A stretch of DNA of 64,000 bases from an uncultured Mycoplasmatota bacterium (GTDB lineage Bacteria > Bacillota_I > Bacilli_A > RF39 > UBA660): positions 279,020 to 343,019 of the forward strand of contig CALEBF010000014.1 of the NCBI GenBank assembly GCA_937944975.1, given 5' to 3'. Numbering within the stretch: the first letter of the stretch is position 1; each line of letters starts with the position of its first letter. Below, piece by piece: positions 25,372-34,194 of the stretch. The notes beneath the pieces are model-generated. The model did not search any database. It was not told the DNA's origin and saw only the letters and a list, made by a program, of their open reading frames with translations. A program made the position numbers and the translations under genes.

Positions 25372-25860
25372 TTGAAAGAAATCGGTGAGAGATTAAAGGG
25401 GACACGTGAGAGTATCGGAATTTCGATTGAGGAAGCTGCGGAAGATTTAAAGATGAGACCTTCGCAGATAGAAAATATCGAAGCAGGAAATATGGAAGCG
25501 TTTAAGGATGTTTTTTATTTAAAATATTTCATTCGTGATTATTCTAAGTATCTTGGCCTTGACTATGAAGATATGGTCGATGAGTTCAATGAATATCTCT
25601 TTGACTATACGTCGAAGATATCGATTGAGGATATTAAAAAGGCTAAGAAAAATGCACTTGGAAAGAGGAAAGAAGAACCGAAGCATATCGCATCACCTTA
25701 TACGATAGAGAGAAAGAGAAGTTTTTTTATTCCCCCAATTGTGATCTACGTGGGAATTGGATTACTTGTTTTATTGATTGGATATTTTATTATTTCCAAT
25801 ATTGAACGTGATGATTTTACAGATGATGTAGTCGTAATGAATGACCAGATCATTCGCTAG
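25372..25860 (+). CDS. RodZ-like HTH membrane protein
   Basis: This 162-residue protein has an N-terminal Xre-like helix-turn-helix of the RodZ type (residues 2-70: IGERLK-TRES-GISIEEAAEDLK-R-SQI-NIE-GN) and a single membrane segment (about 120-142) with a short external tail. RodZ links MreB to the wall-elongation complex. I place the start at a TTG (25372) after GTGGGTGTTAAC, because upstream codons fall in the RNase P RNA. It lies 9 bp before pgsA, as in many Firmicutes. Confidence 0.82.
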   Translation: MKEIGERLKGTRESIGISIEEAAEDLKMRPSQIENIEAGNMEAFKDVFYLKYFIRDYSKYLGLDYEDMVDEFNEYLFDYTSKISIEDIKKAKKNALGKRKEEPKHIASPYTIERKRSFFIPPIVIYVGIGLLVLLIGYFIISNIERDDFTDDVVVMNDQIIR

Positions 25861-25869
25861 GAGGAACTT

Positions 25870-26481
25870 ATGAATTTACCAAATAAATTAACGATGTTAA
25901 GAATTTTTATGGCATTTTTGATTATTGCCATCTTATTATTTCCGTTTGACGCAGCGGGAATTGAATTACCTAAACTATTTGTAAATGAGGCAATCGTTGT
26001 AGATATTCGTTATCCGATTGCTGGATTTATATTTATCATCGCATCTTTAACTGACTTTTTAGATGGACACATTGCACGTAAATATAATTTAGTGACGGAT
26101 TTTGGAAAGATGATCGATGCAATTGCAGATAAAGTTCTCGTGAATTCTGTATTGATCATTCTATGCGCAACAGGATTTATTCATCCGATTATTACGGTTG
26201 TAGTGATTGTGCGGGATAGCATTGTCAATGCGATTAAAATGGTTGCAGGAAATAAAGGAGAGGCGGTTGCAGCAATCATGTCTGGAAAGTTAAAAACAGC
26301 GTGTTTAATGGTTGGAATTACCCTTACTTTATTTTATAACTTACCATTTGAATTATGGAATTTAAAGGTGTCAGACTTCTTATTAATTATCGCAGCAGTA
26401 CTTTCAATTGTATCTGGAGTACAATATTATACTATGAATAAAAAATATATTTTTGAAGATCAAAGTACATCTGCAAAATAA
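25870..26481 (+). CDS. pgsA: CDP-diacylglycerol-glycerol-3-phosphate 3-phosphatidyltransferase
   Basis: This 203-residue integral membrane enzyme makes phosphatidylglycerol phosphate, the committed step to phosphatidylglycerol. The CDP-alcohol phosphotransferase motif DGxxARxxxxxxxxGxxxDxxxD is seen as DGHIARK..TDFGKMIDAIADK near residues 72-94. An AGGAGG site precedes the ATG. It is cotranscribed with the RodZ-like gene and followed by a terminator, then recA. Confidence 0.93.
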   Translation: MNLPNKLTMLRIFMAFLIIAILLFPFDAAGIELPKLFVNEAIVVDIRYPIAGFIFIIASLTDFLDGHIARKYNLVTDFGKMIDAIADKVLVNSVLIILCATGFIHPIITVVVIVRDSIVNAIKMVAGNKGEAVAAIMSGKLKTACLMVGITLTLFYNLPFELWNLKVSDFLLIIAAVLSIVSGVQYYTMNKKYIFEDQSTSAK

Positions 26482-26485
26482 AAGT

Positions 26486-26522
26486 AGAAGAGTATATCAA
26501 ATTGTATATACTTCTTTTTTTT
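26486..26522 (+). terminator. Terminator after pgsA
   Basis: AGAAGAGTATA pairs imperfectly with TATATACTTCT and is followed by a long T-run. Confidence 0.75.
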
Positions 26523-26549
26523 CTGCTGATTTAGGAATACATATTTTGG

Positions 26550-26563
26550 CAAACAATTGTTCG
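26550..26563 (+). promoter_or_regulatory. LexA/SOS box of recA
   Basis: CAAACAATTGTTCG matches the Bacillus SOS consensus (CGAAC-N4-GTTCG) at all but one position of its conserved arms. It lies 9 bp upstream of the recA -35. Confidence 0.75.
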
Positions 26564-26572
26564 CAAAAACTA

Positions 26573-26600
26573 TTGACAAATTATTTCTATGTGATAAAAT
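26573..26600 (+). promoter_or_regulatory. Promoter of recA
   Basis: TTGACA, 16 nt, TAAAAT with an upstream TG (GTGATAAAAT). Confidence 0.8.
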
Positions 26601-26647
26601 GAGTATGTAAGAGTTAAATAAAACCAACATAGATAGAGGAGGAATTT

Positions 26648-27682
26648 ATGGCAAAGGCAACTGCGGATAAAACATTAGATCAAGTTTTAGCAGACATGGA
26701 AAAACAGTTCGGAAAAGGAGCTGTAATGAAGTTAGGAGCAAATGAACATCGTGAAATCGATGTCATTCCAAGTGGTTCTCTTTCATTAGACATCGCATTG
26801 GGAATTGGAGGATATCCAAAAGGTCGTATTATCGAAATATACGGACCAGAGTCAAGTGGTAAAACGACGTTTGCATTACATGCGATTGCGGAAGCACAAA
26901 AAGCTGGAGGAAGAGTTGCATTTATCGATGCAGAGCATTCATTAGATCCTCAATATGCAGCAAAATTGGGAGTTAATATCGATGAACTATTATTATCTCA
27001 ACCAGATAATGGAGAACAAGCACTAGAAATTTGCGAAGCGTTGGTACGTAGTGGTGCAATTAGTATTGTTGTTATCGATTCCGTTGCAGCATTGGTTCCA
27101 CAAGCTGAAATCGAAGGTGAAATGGGAGATAGTCACGTTGGATTACAAGCAAGGCTTATGAGTCAGGCACTTCGTAAATTATCAGGAGTCATTAGCAAGA
27201 CAAATACAATTGCAATTTTCATCAACCAATTACGTGAAAAAGTAGGGGTTATGTTTGGAAATCCTGAGACAACACCTGGAGGAAGGGCTCTGAAATTCTA
27301 TGCTTCTGTACGTCTTGAAATTAGACGTTCCGAACAGATTAAAAATGGAACTAACATTATCGGAAACAAAACCAATATTAAAGTTGTCAAGAATAAGATG
27401 GCACCTCCATTTAAGAGTGCGACAGTAGATATCATGTATGGAGAGGGTGTCTCTGTCGAAGGTGAAATTGTCGATTTAGCAAGTGATGCTCATATTATTG
27501 AGAAGAGTGGAGCTTGGTACGCATATCATGGTGAAAAACTTGGACAGGGAAAAGAAAATGTCAAAGAGTTATTACGTACGAACAAAGCTTTAAAAGAAGA
27601 GTTAGAAGAACAAGTACGTGAACATTATGATATTAGTGTTAATAAGAATAAAAAAGCAACAAAAAAAGAAGAGGGAAAATAA
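26648..27682 (+). CDS. recA: Recombinase RecA
   Basis: This 344-residue recombinase drives homologous strand exchange and activates LexA cleavage. Visible motifs are Walker A GPESSGKTT (about 66-74), VIDSVAALVP, loop L1 with EGEMGDSHVGLQARLMSQALRK (about 156-177), INQLREK and GG-ALKFYAS. The C-terminal tail is short and Lys-rich. It has its own promoter with an SOS box just upstream. recX lies about 28 kb away under a matching SOS box. Confidence 0.98.
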   Translation: MAKATADKTLDQVLADMEKQFGKGAVMKLGANEHREIDVIPSGSLSLDIALGIGGYPKGRIIEIYGPESSGKTTFALHAIAEAQKAGGRVAFIDAEHSLDPQYAAKLGVNIDELLLSQPDNGEQALEICEALVRSGAISIVVIDSVAALVPQAEIEGEMGDSHVGLQARLMSQALRKLSGVISKTNTIAIFINQLREKVGVMFGNPETTPGGRALKFYASVRLEIRRSEQIKNGTNIIGNKTNIKVVKNKMAPPFKSATVDIMYGEGVSVEGEIVDLASDAHIIEKSGAWYAYHGEKLGQGKENVKELLRTNKALKEELEEQVREHYDISVNKNKKATKKEEGK

Positions 27683-27695
27683 ACCTCTTCTTTTT
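27668..27695. terminator. Terminator between recA and pepC
   Basis: GAAGAGG pairs with CCTCTTC and is followed by TTTTT. It serves recA and overlaps the convergent pepC end. Confidence 0.75.
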
Positions 27696-29007
27696 ATAGT
27701 TCGTGAATATTGATAGTAATTGGTGTTTGATCCAAACATTCTTTCACTTTTGCAGATAAATATTTTTTATGAACGGCAATAGCCGTGACACGTTCTTCGA
27801 AATAGTTTTGATTCATAATAAGATATTGTTTTGTATCTTTTTCATTTCCCCAAGAGTTTTCCACTTTCCAACGTACTGGTTTACGATCGATCAGATGAAC
27901 ACCGACAAATGACATCGCATGACTCGATGGTATATCGTGAAAATTGTATGATGTTTTACGATCCATCTTTTTCATTCCAAGCGTATCAAAGTAGTTGTAA
28001 TTTCTCATATCTAAGATCCATTCCTTACGGTTCCACATTTTGTTCGTAGGACATGCAAACCATACTGGAATATTATCTTTTAATTGTTTGATTGCAGCTT
28101 TTTCCAATTCTTCTAATGGAACATTGATATATTCGAAATTTTTCATCGTCGCACCGTAAGCTCGTTCGTCCTGGTATTTTTGATAGTATTTTTTCTTATA
28201 ATGATCGATACTCTTTAATAACACAAAGTCGTTTGGATTGATCGTTAAATATTGTTCTTTGAATTTCATTGGGGTCATATGTTCGATTCTGATCTTCTTT
28301 TTATCTTTATCTTGATATTCTAATGTGAACTCTTTTGTTGGTTCTCCTAATACTTTACATAGAATTTCATAGACTTCCGATAACATTTTTTCCTTTTCTT
28401 TCCGTAATTTTTCTATCGGTGTGTTCTTGGCTCGAAGTTCGATAATAGTATTTGCATCGTATTTTAGTTTTTCTTGTAAGATGTTATTGAGCCGATTAGA
28501 AGCGATACTGTCATGTGATTCTGGCATGTATGAAGCCGGTAGAATTCCATATTTTGTAACGAGGTTAGAAAAGGATTCGTACCATCCACCTTCACTACAC
28601 ATGAGATAATATTCTTGTAATAGATAATCGTAGTCTAAATTTCCTACTGTAAATAGATTTTCATAGGCATTATTAAATTTTTCTAATCGATCATAGAACG
28701 TAAGATAAACGTTAGATAGGGCGAGATCTTTTACTTCGATATTCATATTCTTCGCAATGTTTCCACGAATCATATTCGTTCCAGCAAAACACCAACACCG
28801 ACCACTATTCTTTTGGTTTTGAACACTTCCTAGTTCTGTTTCTACGTTGAATACGTTTTGATTTTCGATCAAAGTTTCCCTATTGAAGCAAACATCGTCA
28901 ATCCCAGATCTCGTAATGGCATTTTCGATTAACTTATTCGTAGGATCTTCATGATATTTTTTTTGAAAGTGTTCTAATTCTTTCATCGTAATTTCTTTTT
29001 CCATCAT
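27694..29007 (-). CDS. pepC: Aminopeptidase C / bleomycin hydrolase family (C1B)
   Basis: This 437-residue cytoplasmic papain-fold peptidase trims N-terminal residues from peptides as a hexamer. The catalytic Cys is in NSGRCWCF (C71), the His in SSHAMSFVGVH and the Asn in VENSWGN. The Q-N-Q-K oxyanion region precedes the Cys. Length matches the family. ATGs at codons 1, 2 and 8 compete as starts; the AGGTGG site favours the first two. It is transcribed toward recA. Confidence 0.93.
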   Translation of the reverse strand: MMEKEITMKELEHFQKKYHEDPTNKLIENAITRSGIDDVCFNRETLIENQNVFNVETELGSVQNQKNSGRCWCFAGTNMIRGNIAKNMNIEVKDLALSNVYLTFYDRLEKFNNAYENLFTVGNLDYDYLLQEYYLMCSEGGWYESFSNLVTKYGILPASYMPESHDSIASNRLNNILQEKLKYDANTIIELRAKNTPIEKLRKEKEKMLSEVYEILCKVLGEPTKEFTLEYQDKDKKKIRIEHMTPMKFKEQYLTINPNDFVLLKSIDHYKKKYYQKYQDERAYGATMKNFEYINVPLEELEKAAIKQLKDNIPVWFACPTNKMWNRKEWILDMRNYNYFDTLGMKKMDRKTSYNFHDIPSSHAMSFVGVHLIDRKPVRWKVENSWGNEKDTKQYLIMNQNYFEERVTAIAVHKKYLSAKVKECLDQTPITINIHEL

Positions 29008-29037
29008 ACCACCTCATTTATATGATAGCACAAAAAG

Positions 29038-29060
29038 AAAAAAACACTATAAAGTGTTTT
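29038..29060 (-). terminator. Terminator of tRNA-Ser
   Basis: Read on the minus strand, AAAACACT pairs with AGTGTTTT and is followed by T residues. Confidence 0.75.
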
Positions 29061-29069
29061 GATTTCATA

Positions 29070-29160
29070 TGGCGGAGTAGAGAGGATTTGAACCTCCGCG
29101 CCAGTTGCCCGACCTACACCCTTAGCAGGGGCGCCTCTTCAACCACTTGAGTACTACTCC
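29070..29160 (-). tRNA. tRNA-Ser (anticodon GCT)
   Basis: The minus strand gives a 91-nt type II cloverleaf with a long variable arm: acceptor GGAGTAG/CTACTCC, anticodon loop CTGCTAA, T-arm GGAGGTTCAAATCCTC, discriminator G and encoded CCA. It decodes AGC/AGU. Confidence 0.96.
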
Positions 29161-29214
29161 GGAACAATATTCATTTTACATGACTTCTGTTTTCTTGTCA
29201 AGTGAGGGATACAA

Positions 29215-29247
29215 AAAAGATACCATTTCTAATAAATGATATCTTTT
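29215..29247. terminator. Hairpin in the tRNA-Ser/phosphatase spacer
   Basis: AAAAGATACCATTT pairs with AAATGATATCTTTT (one mismatch). A/T-rich on both sides, it can act in either direction. Confidence 0.6.
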
Positions 29248-29301
29248 ACTACAATGAAAAATAGATTTCGATGATGTATCAATCTGAAAAGACGTGGAGT
29301 A

Positions 29302-29328
29302 GAACAACAAGGGGTAAAGTTGTTCTGT
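29302..29328. repeat. Inverted repeat in the spacer
   Basis: AGAACAAC and GTTGTTCT form a perfect 8-bp stem around a purine-rich loop. It lies in a 280-bp gene-free stretch and has no T-run. It may belong to a leader or small RNA, or be an operator. Confidence 0.4.
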
Positions 29329-29442
29329 GTGGATAAAATGTTTGGAAATCTATGTTCCAGTATACTGTATGATGCATACGATAGACTGTAAAGTGAAAGT
29401 GCCTTGTTTCTCTTCGTTTGCTATAATAAAGAAGGTGATAGA

Positions 29443-30063
29443 ATGAAGACGAAAATTTATTTGGTACGTCATGCACGTACTGGTGCAAACGACAAAGGAA
29501 TTTTATCGGGAGTTACAGATGTAGAAGTAAGTATAGAAGGGATGAAACAAATAGAAGCATTCACACCTGTTTTTCGCAATGTAAAATTAGATAAAATCTA
29601 TACAAGTCCACTTTCTAGAACGAGAGAGACAATCGCTAAAATTGCACAGGAACATCATCTAGAACCAATTGTGATTCGCGAGCTAATAGAAAAAAATAAT
29701 GGAATTGCGGAGACGATGACAATCGAGCAAGTAGAGCAAATCATTCCTGGTGCGAAGGCGATGTTTTTACCAAATGGGATGCTTCCAGATATCGAAGGAG
29801 CAGAGACCTTAGAACAGGCTCAAAAAAGAAATGTAGATACGATATTATATTGTGCAAAAGAGAATATTGGAAATAATATTTTAATCTGTACACATGGATT
29901 TGTCTTAAAACTATTTGTGTGGAAGTTATTAAATCGAGATCCACGAAAAATATATCCTAATATATCGATTGAAAATACTTCGATAACGACAGTCGAATAC
30001 GATGGTATTGAAAATGAAATGACGTTATTAGAAATTGCGAATGGTGATCATTTGAAAAAGTGA
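29443..30063 (+). CDS. Histidine phosphatase family protein
   Basis: This 206-residue phosphoglycerate-mutase-like phosphatase carries the phospho-acceptor motif as RHARTGAN (residues 8-15; RHA rather than the usual RHG), SPLSRTRET, a catalytic acidic residue region (ELIEKNNGIAE) and the second His in CTHGFVLK. The substrate cannot be predicted. The start at 29443 has GAAGGTGATAGA upstream, and an extended -10 (TGCTATAAT) ends 15 bp before it. Confidence 0.88.
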   Translation: MKTKIYLVRHARTGANDKGILSGVTDVEVSIEGMKQIEAFTPVFRNVKLDKIYTSPLSRTRETIAKIAQEHHLEPIVIRELIEKNNGIAETMTIEQVEQIIPGAKAMFLPNGMLPDIEGAETLEQAQKRNVDTILYCAKENIGNNILICTHGFVLKLFVWKLLNRDPRKIYPNISIENTSITTVEYDGIENEMTLLEIANGDHLKK

Positions 30064-30138
30064 GGAAATCCTGGAAAAAAAGATATCTGCGTATGCAAAA
30101 AAATATTTCTCGAATATCATATGTTAGAGGTGAGACAT

Positions 30139-31017
30139 ATGGCATTAAGAGGAATCGATGTTTCGAGCTATCAAGGAGTGATCAATTGGGAAGAGGTCAA
30201 GTCACAAATTGACTTTGCAATCATACGATGTGGCTATGCGGGAGATTTAAAAGCATATGATGATAAGCAATTTATATACAATGCAACAGAGTGTACGAGA
30301 TTAGGTATTCCGTTTGGTGTTTATCTATATAGCTATGCCCAGAATGTAGAAAATGCAAAAAGCGAAGTTGCACACACATTGCGGTTGGTCAAAGATTTTA
30401 AATTAACATATCCGATATTTTATGACGTCGAAGATCCGCAGTACCAAGCAGGGTTATCGAACGAACTTTTAACAGAGATATGTAATACGTATTGTTCGGA
30501 AATAGAAGCTGCAGGGTATTATGTAGGAATTTATTCTAGTTTAAATTGGTTTCGTACCAAATTGAACAGTCCTACATTAGATCGTTATGACAAATGGGTA
30601 GCACAGTGGAATTCGATAGATCAAGCAGACTTTACACATGGTATGTGGCAGTATAGTTCTGATGGTTCGATTACAGGAATTACGGGGCGTGTAGATATGG
30701 ATATCGCATATTACGATTATCCCGAGATTATAAAAAGTGCAGGGTTAAATGGTTTTCAAAAACCAGAACCAGAGCCTGAACCAGAGCCAAGTTGTGAGGA
30801 ATTATTAAATACAGCTAATCAAAAAATAGATGCATTGCAGAAAGAAAATGATCAGTTGAGAGAAGAATTAAAGGATTTACAAAATACGGAATCAGAGAAA
30901 ACAGGTGCGGAACTAATTTTTACATGCCCTAAAAAAGCGACTTATTATCTTTCGTTAGATAAGAATGACGAGCTATATTATAAAGCGGGGTCCGTTGACA
31001 AGCGAAATGGTTCATGA
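30139..31017 (+). CDS. GH25 muramidase-like protein with a coiled-coil tail, no signal peptide
   Basis: The N-terminal 205 residues are a glycoside hydrolase 25 domain: GIDVSSYQG (Asp at 6), a DFAIIR strand, FYDVEDP (catalytic Asp-Val-Glu about 101-103) and the WQYSSDG/VDMDIAYYD end blocks. GH25 enzymes cleave the MurNAc-GlcNAc bond. A Pro-Glu repeat linker (about 212-222) and a coiled coil (about 225-260) follow, then a short C-terminal part. No signal peptide is seen, so export is unexplained. The start has AGAGGTGAGACAT upstream. The gltX promoter lies in its last codons. Confidence 0.88.
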   Translation: MALRGIDVSSYQGVINWEEVKSQIDFAIIRCGYAGDLKAYDDKQFIYNATECTRLGIPFGVYLYSYAQNVENAKSEVAHTLRLVKDFKLTYPIFYDVEDPQYQAGLSNELLTEICNTYCSEIEAAGYYVGIYSSLNWFRTKLNSPTLDRYDKWVAQWNSIDQADFTHGMWQYSSDGSITGITGRVDMDIAYYDYPEIIKSAGLNGFQKPEPEPEPEPSCEELLNTANQKIDALQKENDQLREELKDLQNTESEKTGAELIFTCPKKATYYLSLDKNDELYYKAGSVDKRNGS

Positions 31018-31023
31018 TAAAAT
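30995..31023 (+). promoter_or_regulatory. Promoter of the gltX T-box transcript
   Basis: TTGACA, 17 nt, TAAAAT. It overlaps the 3' end of the GH25 gene. Confidence 0.8.
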
Positions 31024-31029
31024 ACTAGT

Positions 31030-31232
31030 TGTAAAAGACGAAGAAGAAGAGGAGTATCTATCGAAATCGTTATAGAGAGCTTATGGTTGGTGAAAATAAG
31101 TACGAGGAACATAGAGAAGAAACTTTGGAGTTGATGATTCCGTTTCCCGCGTTAAGGGATTTGAGTCTATTTTATAAATAGAGAACTAAGGTGGTACCAC
31201 GAAGATTCGTCCTTAACAGATGAATCTTTTTT
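31030..31232 (+). ncRNA. T-box leader of gltX
   Basis: The antiterminator core AAGGTGGTACCACG is at 31188-31201. The terminator (AAGATTC with GAATCTT, then T-run) ends at 31232, 20 bp before the gltX ATG. A GAA in the AGTACGAGGAAC region (about 31100-31111) is a plausible glutamate specifier; the fold was not computed. Confidence 0.88.
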
Positions 31233-31252
31233 ATGTAGAAAGGAAAGAGAGT

Positions 31253-32905
31253 ATGACAAATAAAGAATATGCAGATTTTTTATTACCAAATGTAGAGCAT
31301 GATATGGATTACTATGAGAAGAAATATCCATACCGCGATTTAAAAGAAGGAGCAATCGTAACACGTTATGCACCGAGTCCAACAGGATTCGTTCATATGG
31401 GGGCATTATATGCAGCATTTATCGAGAGAAAGATGGCACGTCAAACAGATGGTGTATTCTTCTTAAGAATTGAAGATACTGATAAAAAACGTGAAGTAGA
31501 AAATGGAATTGAAAGTATCGTACGCGATTTAAATAACTTTGGAATTACTTTTGATGAAGGTGTCGTAAACGAAACAGAAGAAAAGGGAATATACGGACCA
31601 TATATTCAAAGTAAGAGAAAAGATATCTATCAGGCATTCGCAAAATATTTGATCGAGCAAGATCTCGCATATCCAGCATTCGAAACAGAAGAGGAATTAA
31701 AAGAAATTCGCGAACATCAAGAACTTGTTAAAGATCGTATTGGATATTATGGAGATTATGCGAAAAGTCGTTTCTTTACGAAAGAAGAAGCGGTAGAGAA
31801 AATTAAAAATGGAGCACCATATATTATTCGTTTGAAATCTCCTGGCGATTTCAATAAAAAGATCGTTTTAAATGACGCGATCAAAGGAAAAATCGAGATG
31901 CCAGAAAACGATATGGATATCGTTATCATCAAATCAGATGGTCTTCCAACATATCATTTTGCGCATCTTGTCGACGATCATTTGATGCGTACGACACATG
32001 TCATTCGTGGAGACGAATGGGTGAGTTCAGCTCCAGTTCATTTACAATTATTTCAAGTATTTGGATTCAAAGCTCCAAAATATGCTCACATCTCTCCTTT
32101 GATGAAAGAGGAAAATGGTGCTCGTCGTAAGTTGAGTAAGAGAAAAGACCCAGAGATGGCAGTAAGCTACTATCACGAAAAGGGAATTCCAAACGAAGCA
32201 ATTTTGCTTTATTTAGCAACGGTTGCAAACTCTAATTTCGAAGGTTGGTTAGATGCGAATCCAACTGGTAAAATCGATGATTTTAAGATGGAATTCAAAA
32301 AAATTAGTCCAAGTGGATCATTATTCGATTTAGAGAAGATCTTAAACTTATCTAAAAACTTTATTAGTCGATTAAAAGCAGAGGAAGTATACGAAAGAGG
32401 TCTTGCGTGGGCAGAGGAATACGATAGGGACTTTGCAGGTCTTTTAAAGAAGTATAAAGAATATTCTATTGGTATTTTTGATATCGAGAGAAACAAGAAA
32501 AAACCAAGAAAAGATTACACTTGTTTTAGCGATTTAAAGAATCAGATTTGGTATATGTACGACGAATTATATCATCCAAATGAGGAAGATTTTGAATATC
32601 AAAATATCAACGATCCAAAAGAAATCGAAACAATTTTATCTACTTATATGGAAAAGTACTACAACGAAGAAGAAGACGAACAAACTTGGTTTGAACATAT
32701 GAAAGATTTAGCTTCTGAACTTGGGTATGCAAGAGAAGTCAAAGAATACAAAAATAATCCAGACCAATATAAGGGACACATCGGAGATATTAGCATGGTA
32801 CTTCGTGTCGCACTTACAACGAAATCAATGACGCCAAATTTATACGATATTATGAAATTGTTTGGACGCGATCGTATGATGCAAAGATATGGACTAAAAA
32901 AATAG
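31253..32905 (+). CDS. gltX: Glutamyl-tRNA synthetase
   Basis: This 550-residue class I synthetase charges tRNA-Glu. It shows the HIGH-type motif in PSPTGFVHMGAL (about residues 42-53), the LRIEDTD block and the KMSKS-type motif RRKLSKRKDPEMA (about 286-298). A helical anticodon-binding region follows. It is longer than typical 480-residue enzymes because of insertions in the C-terminal half. The ATG at 31253 after AGGAAAGAGAG is the start; an earlier in-frame ATG lies inside the leader terminator. Regulated by a T-box. Confidence 0.95.
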   Translation: MTNKEYADFLLPNVEHDMDYYEKKYPYRDLKEGAIVTRYAPSPTGFVHMGALYAAFIERKMARQTDGVFFLRIEDTDKKREVENGIESIVRDLNNFGITFDEGVVNETEEKGIYGPYIQSKRKDIYQAFAKYLIEQDLAYPAFETEEELKEIREHQELVKDRIGYYGDYAKSRFFTKEEAVEKIKNGAPYIIRLKSPGDFNKKIVLNDAIKGKIEMPENDMDIVIIKSDGLPTYHFAHLVDDHLMRTTHVIRGDEWVSSAPVHLQLFQVFGFKAPKYAHISPLMKEENGARRKLSKRKDPEMAVSYYHEKGIPNEAILLYLATVANSNFEGWLDANPTGKIDDFKMEFKKISPSGSLFDLEKILNLSKNFISRLKAEEVYERGLAWAEEYDRDFAGLLKKYKEYSIGIFDIERNKKKPRKDYTCFSDLKNQIWYMYDELYHPNEEDFEYQNINDPKEIETILSTYMEKYYNEEEDEQTWFEHMKDLASELGYAREVKEYKNNPDQYKGHIGDISMVLRVALTTKSMTPNLYDIMKLFGRDRMMQRYGLKK

Positions 32906-32926
32906 AGATGTAAGTCTCTATTTTTT
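32897..32926. terminator. Bidirectional terminator, gltX and helicase
   Basis: AAAAAATAGAGA pairs with TCTCTATTTTTT between two convergent genes. Confidence 0.85.
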
Positions 32927-34084
32927 CTTGTGTCTTTTTCCAATATTCTTCGTATGTTTTTTCTTTTTCTTCTTTTTGACTACCTTTTCATCATCGTTTT
33001 TCTTTTTCTTCTTTAGTTTTACCTGGTATTTATGTTCGATTGTCTGTTTTAGTTCATCTTCCTTTTCCGTAAAAAATATGATACTTTTTCCCTTATTTTT
33101 TCTTCCTGTACGACCGATGCGATGAAGGTAAGTCTCAGTGGAGTCTGCTGCATCATATTGAATGACATATGGTAGGTTGGAGATATCGATTCCACGTGCA
33201 GCGATATCTGTCGTAACGAGTAACAGTGGCTTATTTTGTGAGATCATTTGAGCAACTTTCTTTCGTCTCTCTTTATCAAGATCGTGATGAAATGCGATTG
33301 CAGGAATATGATCGTTCGTTAATTTTTGTGCTAGTCTGGTAGCTTTGTTTTTCGTCCGAACAAAGATAAGTGCATGGAAGACTTGCTCTTGCTCCAATAT
33401 TTGTCGTAATCGATCGTATTTTTCATTTTCATTGACTCGATAAAATGATTGTTCGATATTATCGTTTTTCTTTTCTTCTGTTTCTATTATTTTAAGTTGT
33501 AAGTTTAGGGCGAATGCTTCTAGTTTTGGTGTCTTCGTTGCAGAGCAGAAGATCATTTGTGTGTTAGATGAAAGCGATGCTACGATGTTTTCAGAATCAC
33601 GATATCGGTCTTTGTTCGTTAAGAGATCTGCTTCGTCAAATACAATGTAGGAAAGGTGTTCTAATTTTAATTTCTTAGCTTTTATTAGTTCATTTGCTTT
33701 TCCTGGTGTGATAACGAGAATGGGAACGTGTTTTTTTAATACTTCCTTTTGTGATTTTGGATTGCTTCCACCGAATAGAACGCTACATTTGATGCCTATT
33801 ATCGGTTCGAATGATCGTACTGTATCTCTTACTTGAATTGCTAGTTCTCTCGTTGGAACGATAATCAAAGCTTGAGTCTGTTCTATTTGTGAGTCGATTG
33901 ACTCCAAGATAGGAATTAAATAGGCAACGGTCTTTCCACTACCAGTAGGAGAGATAAATAAAATATTTTGCCTCTCCCGGATCAAAGGTATGACACTTGC
34001 TTGAATTGGCGTCGGTGTTTGATACCCGTGAGATTCTAGATAATCTTCTAACTTAGAATGAATGGATAAGTGGATTTGTTTCAT
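32918..34084 (-). CDS. DEAD-box RNA helicase
   Basis: This 388-residue ATP-dependent RNA helicase has the Q-motif region, SPTGSGKT (Walker A), PTREL, a GG motif, TPGK, DEAD, SAT, a C-terminal RecA fold with HH/DIAARGID, and HRIGRTGR. The tail (last 45 residues) is almost all Lys, an RNA-binding extension. I start it at 34084 after GGAGGACTTGAC, trimming 21 upstream codons. It may help ribosome assembly or RNA decay with RNase J, as family members do. Confidence 0.92.
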   Translation of the reverse strand: MKQIHLSIHSKLEDYLESHGYQTPTPIQASVIPLIRERQNILFISPTGSGKTVAYLIPILESIDSQIEQTQALIIVPTRELAIQVRDTVRSFEPIIGIKCSVLFGGSNPKSQKEVLKKHVPILVITPGKANELIKAKKLKLEHLSYIVFDEADLLTNKDRYRDSENIVASLSSNTQMIFCSATKTPKLEAFALNLQLKIIETEEKKNDNIEQSFYRVNENEKYDRLRQILEQEQVFHALIFVRTKNKATRLAQKLTNDHIPAIAFHHDLDKERRKKVAQMISQNKPLLLVTTDIAARGIDISNLPYVIQYDAADSTETYLHRIGRTGRKNKGKSIIFFTEKEDELKQTIEHKYQVKLKKKKKNDDEKVVKKKKKKKHTKNIGKRHKKK

Positions 34085-34126
34085 GTCAAGTCCTCCGTTT
34101 CTTTCTTTTATTATAACATACAATCG

Positions 34127-34155
34127 TTGACAATTATAAGAAAACAAAGTATAAT
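34127..34155 (+). promoter_or_regulatory. Promoter of the gene at 34195
   Basis: Perfect TTGACA, 17 nt, TATAAT. It lies back to back with the helicase gene, so both are controlled from the same 110-bp gap. Confidence 0.85.
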
Positions 34156-34194
34156 TTGAATAGAGTAGAGAAATATATAAAGAGAGGGATCGAT

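Noticed and set aside
30139..31017. Prophage endolysin
   Set aside because: No holin, tail, capsid or integrase genes are near, and neighbours are housekeeping genes.
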